This document shows positions 1-4,911 of a stretch of 5,773 nucleotides of DNA, one piece after another. Position 1 is the stretch's first letter. Each line of letters starts with the position of its first letter. Under the pieces are notes generated by a model. The model was not told the origin of the DNA. It did no database searches and saw only the letters and a list, made by a program, of their open reading frames with translations. Source of the DNA: Dehalococcoidales bacterium. GTDB lineage: Bacteria; Chloroflexota; Dehalococcoidia; Dehalococcoidales; Fen-1064. The position numbers and the translations under genes were made by a program. The stretch covers positions 1 through 5,773 of the forward strand of contig JAQTOJ010000131.1 of NCBI GenBank assembly GCA_028713395.1. The letters run 5' to 3'.

Positions 1-443
1 CTACCCGGCAGAATCCCTACGTTCACTTCACTCTGAGAGGCGCTGGCATTTTTCGCCATGAACCGGAAATCGCAAGCCATGGCCATTTCCAGCCCGCCAC
101 CGGACAGGTTGGCATTGATCGCGGCAATGGTGACCTTTGGACCTACCCGGTACACGCCGCGCGGTTTGGAGATCGCCTCTAAATTCGGGCAGACCCCGGT
201 CTGTTCCAGTTCGTGCCCCATTTCCACCAGTGTTGCCACATCAAAGTGGAGTATAAACACATCCGGCATGGCGCTGGCGATAACCCCCACCTGGGAATTT
301 GGGTCTTCGTAAAACTGCTCCACCAGGTCGTTGAACTCCAGGTGGACAGCGGTATTCCAGATATTGTTCGGCGGATTATAGAACTTCCAGACTGTCACCT
401 TGCCGTCTTGGTCTACCATAAAATAACGCGGTTTTTTCGTCAT
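1..443 (-). CDS. Enoyl-CoA hydratase/isomerase family protein (crotonase), second tandem copy, 3' end outside window
   Basis: The open frame reads leftward from ATG at 443 to the window edge without a stop, giving 147 residues that begin MTKKPRYFMVDQDGKV. It is a crotonase-fold protein, a family that hydrates or isomerises acyl-CoA thioesters in the cytoplasm. The crotonase core is visible: IAAINANLSGGGLE at about 106-119, carrying the first catalytic-type Glu (E119), and SQSEVNVGILPG at 136-147, carrying the second (E139). The 20-residue spacing equals that of Glu144/Glu164 in rat mitochondrial enoyl-CoA hydratase. A purine-rich ribosome site (AAGGGAAAG, 448-456) precedes the ATG. It lies 50 bp downstream of a paralog on the same strand, so the two are probably co-transcribed. 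I count 108 of 147 residues identical to that paralog with no gaps; differences cluster at residues 70-92. The exact substrate cannot be told, and the C-terminal half is not seen. Confidence 0.9.
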   Translation of the reverse strand, partial: MTKKPRYFMVDQDGKVTVWKFYNPPNNIWNTAVHLEFNDLVEQFYEDPNSQVGVIASAMPDVFILHFDVATLVEMGHELEQTGVCPNLEAISKPRGVYRVGPKVTIAAINANLSGGGLEMAMACDFRFMAKNASASQSEVNVGILPG

Positions 444-493
444 CTTTCTTTCCCTTGAATTTTCAGTTACAGGAAAAGGTTATCGGTTGCGGT

Positions 494-1345
494 TTAGTCT
501 TTCTGACATTCCTCCCATTTTTTGTGGGTGGCTTCCAGTTCCAACTGGATGCGCTGGCGGGGACTGGGCTGGCCGGTACTGACATAAGCTTTCATGCGTT
601 CCATGGCCTCGGGGCTTTTCACCAGTTCCCGGAAAAGCTGACCTTCCATTGCCAGTCCTTCGGTAATGGGCATATCGCAACCTTCGTAAATGCATTGTTT
701 AATATGAGCGACCGCCAGCGGCGGGCGTTGCGCCATTGCCTGGGCAAACGCCATGACATCGGTCATCAACATCATCGGTTCGCAGGCACGGGTGATCAAC
801 CCGATTCTCTCCGCCTCTTCAGCAAAAATGCGCCGACCGGTCAGCATCAACTCCAGCGCCTTTGGCAATCCCACCAGACGGGTCATACGTTGTGTGCCGC
901 CGCCTCCCGGCAGAATGCCGACATTTACTTCACCCTGGGAAGCGCTGGCGTTTTTCGCCATGAAGCGGAAATCGCAAGCCATGGCCAATTCCAGCCCGCC
1001 CCCGGAAAGATTCGCATTAATGGCGGCAATCACCACTTTGGGCCCGCGACGGTAGACGCCCCGTGGTTTCGGCCGTTCTGTTGGGGTGGACGGCGGCGGA
1101 TTTTTCTGCAGTTCTTCGCCGGATTTTACCAATGAACCGACATCGAAATGTAAAATAAATACATCCGGCATCGCGCTGGTTATTATACCCACGCGCATCT
1201 CCGGGTCTTCGTACAATTCCTCGACCAGGTCATTGAATTCCAGATGGGTTTCCATCGTCCAGATGTTGTTCGGGGGATTATAAAATTTCCAAACGACAAC
1301 CTTTCCGTTTTTATCCACCATGAAAAAATGGGGTTTTTTCTGCAT
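494..1345 (-). CDS. Enoyl-CoA hydratase/isomerase family protein (crotonase), complete
   Basis: This encodes 283 residues beginning MQKKPHFFMVDKNGKV and should act on an acyl-CoA thioester in the cytoplasm, probably by hydration in a beta-oxidation-like or aromatic/alicyclic acyl-CoA route. Core motifs are IAAINANLSGGGLE (106-119) and SQGEVNVGILPGGGGTQRM (136-154). E119 and E139 match the two catalytic glutamates of true hydratases, and LTGRRIFAEEAERIGL (168-183) is the usual following block. The segment that supplies the other oxyanion-hole backbone NH reads DVFILHFDVGSL (61-72) rather than the classic AFAAGADI, a variant found in some crotonase subfamilies. The frame is open up to an ATG at 1432. 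I prefer 1345 because AAGGAG (1351-1356) lies 5 nt upstream and the paralog starts at the same point in the alignment. Length is typical for the family. It is first in a likely two-gene operon behind the promoter at 1458-1487. Confidence 0.92.
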   Translation of the reverse strand: MQKKPHFFMVDKNGKVVVWKFYNPPNNIWTMETHLEFNDLVEELYEDPEMRVGIITSAMPDVFILHFDVGSLVKSGEELQKNPPPSTPTERPKPRGVYRRGPKVVIAAINANLSGGGLELAMACDFRFMAKNASASQGEVNVGILPGGGGTQRMTRLVGLPKALELMLTGRRIFAEEAERIGLITRACEPMMLMTDVMAFAQAMAQRPPLAVAHIKQCIYEGCDMPITEGLAMEGQLFRELVKSPEAMERMKAYVSTGQPSPRQRIQLELEATHKKWEECQKD

Positions 1346-1388
1346 GTGTTCTCCTTCCCAAATTTTTTTCAATGACGTCTGCGGTTGT

Positions 1389-1449
1389 AAGGGTACCCTT
1401 CTATTCTTTAGATTTGTATATTGCCAACTCAACTAAAAAGGAATAGAAG
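1389..1449 (-). repeat. Two dyads in the leader of the crotonase operon
   Basis: AAGGGTACCCTT at 1389-1400 is a perfect 12-bp palindrome. Directly beside it, CTTCTATTC (1398-1406) and GAATAGAAG (1441-1449) form a perfect 9-bp inverted repeat around a 34-nt interval; two further pairs lie inside it after one mismatch. With the predicted start of transcription near 1451, the second dyad would fold at the extreme 5' end of the crotonase mRNA, about 40 nt or more ahead of the ribosome site. Possible roles are a 5' stabilising stem or a repressor site; the sequence does not decide. I recognise no riboswitch. The dyads are directly visible; the roles are inference. Confidence 0.45.
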
Positions 1450-1457
1450 ACGATTGC

Positions 1458-1487
1458 ATAATCGCATACGCACTGCTCACATGTCAA
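1458..1487 (-). promoter_or_regulatory. Predicted sigma-70-type promoter of the crotonase operon
   Basis: Reading the minus strand, a perfect -35 TTGACA (1487 to 1482) is followed after 18 bp by GATTAT (1463 to 1458), a four-of-six match to TATAAT. TGC lies directly ahead of it, as in an extended -10. Transcription would start near 1451, giving a leader of about 106 nt before the ATG at 1345. It is the best minus-strand candidate in the 222-bp divergent gap and lies back to back with the promoter of the Crp-family gene. Confidence 0.5.
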
Positions 1488-1504
1488 GTCCGTCAATACA
1501 GTTT

Positions 1505-1533
1505 TTGCCCCCGGAATCAGAAGCTGGTATAAT
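1505..1533 (+). promoter_or_regulatory. Predicted sigma-70-type promoter of the Crp-family regulator gene
   Basis: TTGCCC (1505-1510) and a perfect TATAAT (1528-1533) are separated by 17 bp. The expected start of transcription is near 1540, leaving a leader of about 28 nt before the ATG at 1568. A TGTGA half-site (1533-1537) overlaps the end of the -10 but has no partner at CRP spacing, so autoregulation is not supported by this alone. Confidence 0.6.
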
Positions 1534-1567
1534 GTGACATAATAAATTCGCATAGTAAGATAGTGAG

Positions 1568-2236
1568 ATGGCAGTAGATTCCGCTTTATTGAAAGATGTT
1601 CCCTATCTCTCTGAATTGACCGCTCAGGCACAAGAAGCGGTTAAACCATTGTTTTTTGAAAGGTCTTTACGGCGTAGCGAACTGGCATTTATGGAAGGCG
1701 AACCGGCGGACGCGCTCTATGTGTTGATGAATGGGGTCGTTAAAGTGTTCAAAACCTCATCCAACGGCAAGGAACAGATCATCAGCATTTCCACTCCCCA
1801 CGAAGTATTGAACGACACCTCCATTTTCGGGGGTGGTCCCAACCCGGTGAGCGCTCAGGCTATGAGTCCGGTAGTCCTCTACGGTATCAAGAAAGACAAG
1901 CTTGAGGAATTGCTGCGGCAGCATCCCCAAATGTCTCTTAGCATTATCAAGCTGCTTTCAGAGCGTTCTCTGAAATTGCTCTCTCTGATTGAGGACCTTT
2001 CCTTCAAACACGTCATCGGGCGGGTGGGCAAAATATTGCTGGAGCATACCGCTGACGGTGGAGCCAAACAACGCTTGACGCAGCAGGAAATGGCGGCTAT
2101 TGCCGGCACTGCCCGTGAGGTGGTTGCCCGGTCTCTGAAAACGCTGGAAGAACGCGGTGTGGTTAAGATTGATCGTCATCGCATTTTGATTACGGATAAA
2201 TCAGCCCTTGAAGAAATAATTATGGAATCCACTTGA
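1568..2236 (+). CDS. Crp/Fnr-family transcriptional regulator
   Basis: This 222-residue protein is the usual length for the Crp/Fnr family. Residues about 10-115 form the cyclic-nucleotide-binding-type sensor barrel (YVLMNGVVKVFKTSSNGKEQ at 51-70). About 118-150 is the dimerisation helix, and about 165-212 the winged helix-turn-helix with LTQQEMAAIAGTAREVVARS at 170-189. The recognition helix has R183, E184 and R188, the spacing of E. coli CRP R180/E181/R185, which reads TGTGA-type half-sites. There is no cysteine, so no Fnr-type Fe-S cluster. The nucleotide-pocket segment, NDTSIFGGGPNPVSAQA (82-98), lacks the arginine that holds the cAMP phosphate; the effector is therefore unknown. The ribosome site is weak (GTGAG next to the ATG), but the N-terminus aligns with the family. 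It is divergent from the crotonases and directly upstream of two small genes carrying CRP-like sites, its most likely targets. Its stop codon is part of the first such site. Confidence 0.93.
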   Translation: MAVDSALLKDVPYLSELTAQAQEAVKPLFFERSLRRSELAFMEGEPADALYVLMNGVVKVFKTSSNGKEQIISISTPHEVLNDTSIFGGGPNPVSAQAMSPVVLYGIKKDKLEELLRQHPQMSLSIIKLLSERSLKLLSLIEDLSFKHVIGRVGKILLEHTADGGAKQRLTQQEMAAIAGTAREVVARSLKTLEERGVVKIDRHRILITDKSALEEIIMEST

Positions 2237-2276
2237 GACTAAGGTTACATCTTAATACCACGATGGGATATAAGAT
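2234..2276 (+). promoter_or_regulatory. Predicted CRP-type activator site and class II promoter of the ferredoxin gene
   Basis: TGAGA-CTAAGG-TTACA (2234-2249) matches the CRP consensus TGTGA-N6-TCACA at eight of ten half-site positions. A -10-like TAAGAT lies at 2271-2276; taking its last base as -7 puts +1 near 2283 and the site centre at -41.5. No good -35 is present, as expected for an activator-dependent promoter. TATAAG at 2269-2274 overlaps and is an alternative -10. The first TGA of the site is the stop codon of the Crp-family gene. The transcript leader would be only about 18 nt and would contain the ribosome site. The same layout recurs at 2597-2639. Confidence 0.6.
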
Positions 2277-2287
2277 TTTAATCGTGG
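2258..2287. repeat. Inverted repeat centred on the ferredoxin -10 region
   Basis: CCACGAT (2258-2264) and ATCGTGG (2281-2287) form a perfect 7-bp inverted repeat around 16 bp containing the predicted -10. On DNA it could be an operator. On RNA it could form only in transcripts read through from the Crp-family gene, where the right arm would cover the first two G residues of the GGGGAGG ribosome site. No T-run follows, so it is not a terminator. Confidence 0.4.
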
Positions 2288-2300
2288 GGAGGCGAAAACA

Positions 2301-2504
2301 ATGGTAGAAATGCCGGTGATCGACCAATCAAAATGCAATCAATGCGGTCTTTGTATTACGGTATGTAAATGCGGGGCCATAGTTTTGCAGCATGATGTCG
2401 TGACCATTGTGGAGACGGAAGATTGCCATTGGTGCACTACCTGTGAAGCCGTCTGTCCCACCGGCGCTTTGACCTGTGGATTCGAGATCGTGATCGAAGA
2501 CTAG
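2301..2504 (+). CDS. Small ferredoxin with two [4Fe-4S] cluster motifs
   Basis: This 67-residue cytoplasmic electron carrier has the bacterial 2x[4Fe-4S] ferredoxin arrangement. Cluster motif 1 is C12-x2-C15-x2-C18-x3-C22 and motif 2 is C42-x2-C45-x2-C48-x3-C52 followed by PTGA. In the ferredoxin fold the last Cys of each motif joins the cluster formed by the other three of its partner. Motif 1 departs from the usual CP ending: it reads C22-K-C24-G-A, so the proline is replaced and an extra cysteine added; a further Cys is C59. The ribosome site GGGGAGG (2286-2292) sits 8 nt before the ATG at 2301 and supports that start over the Met codon at 2310. It follows the Crp-family gene by 64 bp and has its own predicted CRP-type promoter. 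The redox partner is not encoded here. Confidence 0.93.
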   Translation: MVEMPVIDQSKCNQCGLCITVCKCGAIVLQHDVVTIVETEDCHWCTTCEAVCPTGALTCGFEIVIED

Positions 2505-2526
2505 AACAACCATCGTGTATATCATT

Positions 2527-2557
2527 AGAGGGAGTCAAACACTCCCTCTCTTTTTTT
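2527..2557 (+). terminator. Rho-independent terminator after the ferredoxin gene
   Basis: AGAGGGAGT (2527-2535) pairs perfectly with ACTCCCTCT (2541-2549) around a 5-nt CAAAC loop, followed by C and seven T residues (2551-2557). The 9-bp stem and T-run are a classic intrinsic terminator 22 bp after the ferredoxin stop, which separates it from the zinc-ribbon gene. Confidence 0.92.
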
Positions 2558-2596
2558 ATCAGATTTCAAAAAATCGCCCATAACAGAGGTCAATAT

Positions 2597-2639
2597 TGAG
2601 ACCAAGGTCACATACGCTTGTTTATTGTACCCCTAAAAT
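2597..2639 (+). promoter_or_regulatory. Predicted CRP-type activator site and class II promoter of the zinc-ribbon gene
   Basis: TGAGA-CCAAGG-TCACA (2597-2612) matches the CRP consensus at nine of ten half-site positions and is the better of the two copies in this window. TAAAAT at 2634-2639 serves as -10, giving +1 near 2646 and a site centre at -41.5. No -35 hexamer is present at the usual distance. The distance from site to -10 (37 bp, start to start) equals that at the ferredoxin promoter. A terminator directly upstream means the zinc-ribbon gene needs its own promoter, which supports this call. A 10-bp palindrome, TCAATATTGA (2590-2599), overlaps the left half. Confidence 0.65.
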
Positions 2640-2647
2640 AGGGTTAC
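2627..2647. repeat. Inverted repeat centred on the zinc-ribbon gene -10 region
   Basis: GTACCCCTA and TAGGGTTAC flank AAA at 2627-2647; eight of nine arm positions pair, including the perfect core CCCTA-AAA-TAGGG (2631-2643). It covers the -10 and the predicted start of transcription. It could be a repressor operator, but its sequence differs from the dyad over the ferredoxin -10. Confidence 0.4.
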
Positions 2648-2674
2648 CCAGTGTAGGAGGGGAGGAGGTCTAAG

Positions 2675-2869
2675 ATGTTAAGATGGAGACTAAAAGCTTG
2701 CCCGCGCTGTCATGGCGATGTATATATGGATAGAGATGCGGATGGTTGGTTTGAGCAGTGTCTGCAATGCAGTTGCCGCCGTGAGTTGAGAGATATCAGA
2801 GACTACGAAAAGCAATACGCCCTCATTGACGGGTCAAAAGAAGACTGGTCGGAAAGAAAAGAGGAGTAA
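2675..2869 (+). CDS. Small zinc-ribbon-like protein of unknown function
   Basis: This 64-residue protein has two CxxC knuckles, C9-P-R-C12 and C29-L-Q-C32, separated by 16 residues. That spacing and the CPRC/CLQC context suggest a single bound zinc ion in a ribbon fold; C34 is an additional cysteine. The N-terminus is basic (MLRWRLK) and the C-terminal third is charged and probably helical, ending DWSERKEE. It has no signal peptide or membrane segment, so it should be cytoplasmic. The ribosome site is unusually strong: GGAGGGGAGGAGG at 2656-2668, ending 6 nt before the ATG. The gene stands alone between two terminators behind a predicted CRP-type promoter. Its function is unknown; nucleic-acid or protein binding is possible for such ribbons but nothing here shows it. 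Confidence 0.85.
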   Translation: MLRWRLKACPRCHGDVYMDRDADGWFEQCLQCSCRRELRDIRDYEKQYALIDGSKEDWSERKEE

Positions 2870-2882
2870 TCCTCCTCTTTTC
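2856..2882. terminator. Bidirectional intrinsic terminator between convergent genes
   Basis: GAAAAGAGGAG (2856-2866) pairs perfectly over 11 bp with CTCCTCTTTTC (2872-2882), with a 5-nt loop TAATC. The A-rich outer part of one arm becomes the T-run on each strand, so it can end both the zinc-ribbon gene and the MFS gene. The TAA stop of the former lies in the loop and the TGA stop of the latter begins inside the right arm, so the two genes share one compact terminator. The T-run lies mostly within the stem, making it somewhat weaker than the terminator at 2527-2557. Confidence 0.75.
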
Positions 2883-4128
2883 AAACAGAAATCTTCGTAG
2901 TTTTTGGTTTTCTCCCCCAGTAGTAAAAACCAACTGCGGCGATACCACCCGCGAGCGCGATCGTGCCCCAGAGAAATAACGGCTGTCGGGGAAAGACATC
3001 CAGCAGAATGCCGCCGATTAACGGCGCAAAGGAAAAACCTACCGTTGAACTGAGCCCGAAGAAGCCCATATAGCGTCCGCGTTTATCATCCGGCGCTGCC
3101 CTGGCAACAACTACTGACGAAAGGGGTGAAAATACTACCTCGCCGAAAGTTATCAGTACGATCGCAAGTATTGCCCAGTTGAAATGATTCACCCAGCCTA
3201 ATGTCAGATATCCGAAGCCATAAAGTAAACTTCCCACCATCAAGCCTTTATTGATGGGGAATTTAGACATCAGCCAAGCCGCCGGGTATTGCGTCAGTAC
3301 CACGATTACTCCGTTGGTTGTCAACAGCAATCCGTATTCTGCTGTCGATAGTTTTAGTGTTTCCACCGAGAAAATGGAAAGCGTGCTGCCTAGTTGCGCC
3401 ATGGAAGCGAAAAGCAGCATGCACAGAATGCTGAATATCAGGAAAGACCTGTCCTTGGCCACCGCCAGCGTGCTCCGCAGGTTGACCTTGCCGCCATTGC
3501 CGGTAAAAGATTCACGCAAAAATAACAACACGAGTAAGGCGGTGCCGCCGCAGGCGATCGCGGAAAATCCTAGCAACCATCCGTAGGATAGTATTCCCAG
3601 CATATAGCCGCCGATACCCGGCGCCAGCGCGAAACCGATGTTGCCGCCGATGCGTACCACTGCGTAGATTTCCGTCAATTTGTCTTTTGGCGCGACGTCC
3701 GCGATAATTGCGCCTACGGTTGGGTTGACCGTGCCTAAAATACCGCGGGCGGTGATATATGCCAGGCTGATGATCCAGAGATCCACTGAAAACCCCACCA
3801 GTAAAGCCAGACCGATATACGCGAAGATCCCGGTGACGGTTACCAGCAGCAGTAATTTTCGCCTGCCGAATCTATCGGAAAGCATCCCACCCACCATATT
3901 GGTGGCGGCGGCGCATAATCCCCCGATCAGGAATAATAATCCTACCAGGCTCATATCCACGCCCCGTACTTGATTCAGGTAGAGGGCCAAAAACGGGAAA
4001 GAAACAGAAAAACTGCAGGTGACAAAGAAATCTATGCCCGTTAAAACCCAGACTACCGGTGGATAACGGCGCCACAATGCGGTCACGTTCATTTTATGTT
4101 TTTGCGGGACTGAATCAGGCAAGCTCAT
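2881..4128 (-). CDS. Major facilitator superfamily (MFS) transporter, probable drug/solute efflux type
   Basis: This 415-residue inner-membrane protein has about 12 hydrophobic segments, the usual size for MFS exporters. Motif A of the loop between segments 2 and 3 is clear: GGMLSDRFGRRK at 80-91. A motif C-like antiporter signature, GFALAPGIGG, lies at 165-174 in segment 5, with a related SFAPLIGG in segment 11 (366-373). These place it among proton-coupled drug/H+ antiporter-like members; the substrate cannot be predicted. The Met at 4128 has no ribosome site, but a perfect TATAAT lies so close that the mRNA could start at the ATG. Met13 (4092) also lacks a ribosome site and would still leave all membrane segments intact. 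The gene follows the response regulator by 91 bp on the same strand, suggesting but not proving control by that two-component pair. Confidence 0.88.
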   Translation of the reverse strand: MSLPDSVPQKHKMNVTALWRRYPPVVWVLTGIDFFVTCSFSVSFPFLALYLNQVRGVDMSLVGLLFLIGGLCAAATNMVGGMLSDRFGRRKLLLLVTVTGIFAYIGLALLVGFSVDLWIISLAYITARGILGTVNPTVGAIIADVAPKDKLTEIYAVVRIGGNIGFALAPGIGGYMLGILSYGWLLGFSAIACGGTALLVLLFLRESFTGNGGKVNLRSTLAVAKDRSFLIFSILCMLLFASMAQLGSTLSIFSVETLKLSTAEYGLLLTTNGVIVVLTQYPAAWLMSKFPINKGLMVGSLLYGFGYLTLGWVNHFNWAILAIVLITFGEVVFSPLSSVVVARAAPDDKRGRYMGFFGLSSTVGFSFAPLIGGILLDVFPRQPLFLWGTIALAGGIAAVGFYYWGRKPKTTKISV

Positions 4129-4134
4129 GACTGC

Positions 4135-4140
4135 ATTATA
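4135..4140 (-). promoter_or_regulatory. Possible -10 element for the MFS gene, implying a leaderless mRNA
   Basis: On the minus strand TATAAT (4140 to 4135) is followed by six bases and then the ATG at 4128. Standard spacing would put +1 on or next to the A of the start codon. There is no convincing -35: TTGACT at 4181-4176 is too far away (35 bp), and TGTTTT, 16 bp upstream of the -10, is a poor match. The hexamer could be chance in this A+T-rich gap. Confidence 0.4.
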
Positions 4141-4219
4141 GCATCACTTTTGCGGCAAAACAGAAAGACAGTTCCAGTCAATATTATTTTATTCAGGTTA
4201 AGCGAAACTTCAAATGAGA

Positions 4220-4906
4220 TTACGTGGGCGTGACGAACTTATATCCTTCGCCGTAATCGGTCAGTATGATGCGGGGTGGATTATCTTTTAGTTTACTGCG
4301 CAAACGCCGCACATAAGTGCGCAGTTCGTCGGTATCTACCGGTTCTTTGGCCCATACCTCTTTCGCGATCGCTTCGCCGGAAAGGGTCGCTTCCGGATTT
4401 TCCATCAAAATAAAGAGCAGTTTGGCCTCGGTGGGTGTCAGTTTCACAGATTTGTCCCGGAGCGTGACTTCACTGGTAGATAGATTCAAGGTCAATTTCC
4501 CGCGGATCACTGTCGGTTTGTCTTTGCTGTGATTGGCGCTGGAAGCATACCGCCGGAGCACGGCATTGACACGCGCCACCAGGTCGCGTGGACGGAAAGG
4601 TTTTACAATATAGTCATCCGCTCCAATTTCCAATCCTCGCGTCTGGTCTTCTTCCTTGCCGCGGACTGTCAGAATAATGGTCGGGATGTTGGAGAAGGAG
4701 CGGATTTCCTGCAAGACGTTAAAACCATCGATATCTGGCAAATTGAGGTCCAGGATCAGAAAATCACAGTGTGTATTCTTAATGGTATCGATCCCGCGTT
4801 TACCTTCGGCTGTCACGATCATTTCCGATTCCGGCCAGCGTAACTGTAAACACAAGGAAACGGCTTCGACGATTTCGGGGCTGTCTTCAATTATCAGTAC
4901 TTTCAT
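4220..4906 (-). CDS. OmpR/PhoB-family response regulator
   Basis: This 228-residue cytoplasmic DNA-binding regulator takes a phosphoryl group from a histidine kinase. The receiver domain (about 1-120) has the acidic pair E7/D8, the phospho-acceptor D53 (LILDLNLPD), T80 (IILT) and K102 in YIVKPF, so all conserved switch residues are present. A short linker leads to the OmpR-type winged helix (about 136-226), with SGEAIAKEVW and the recognition-helix region DELRTYVRRLRSKL at 193-206, ending in the GEGYKF hairpin. The start at 4906 follows AAGG 8 nt upstream. The kinase stop is 5 bp away, so the two are surely co-transcribed and probably translationally linked. No terminator is visible in the 91 bp before the MFS gene. 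Targets are unknown. Confidence 0.95.
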   Translation of the reverse strand: MKVLIIEDSPEIVEAVSLCLQLRWPESEMIVTAEGKRGIDTIKNTHCDFLILDLNLPDIDGFNVLQEIRSFSNIPTIILTVRGKEEDQTRGLEIGADDYIVKPFRPRDLVARVNAVLRRYASSANHSKDKPTVIRGKLTLNLSTSEVTLRDKSVKLTPTEAKLLFILMENPEATLSGEAIAKEVWAKEPVDTDELRTYVRRLRSKLKDNPPRIILTDYGEGYKFVTPT

Positions 4907-4911
4907 AATGC

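Noticed and set aside
455..1135. A 226-codon open frame on the plus strand
   Set aside because: It lies fully antisense to the complete crotonase, whose protein motifs and ribosome site are clear; the plus-strand translation shows no recognisable domain and is a shadow of biased codon use.
1346..1432. An upstream ATG at 1432 as start of the complete crotonase
   Set aside because: The 29 extra residues have no counterpart in the paralog, would cover the leader dyads, and lack a good ribosome site, whereas AAGGAG sits 5 nt before the ATG at 1345.
1477..1537. TCACA (1477-1481) and TGTGA (1533-1537) as a CRP-type site in the divergent gap
   Set aside because: Neither half-site has a partner at the 6-bp CRP spacing and they are about 50 bp apart, so neither crotonase control nor autoregulation can be claimed from them.
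1401..1631. A 76-codon open frame on the minus strand
   Set aside because: It overlaps the start of the Crp-family gene and both divergent promoters and resembles no family I know.
2258..2287. The CCACGAT/ATCGTGG dyad as a terminator of the Crp-family gene or a riboswitch
   Set aside because: There is no T-run after it, the loop is 16 nt, and the predicted ferredoxin transcript starts inside the right arm, so it would not fold in that RNA.
2590..2599. TCAATATTGA as an Fnr-type operator
   Set aside because: It is a perfect palindrome, but the Fnr consensus is TTGAT-N4-ATCAA with a different layout, and the overlapping CRP-type site explains the position better.
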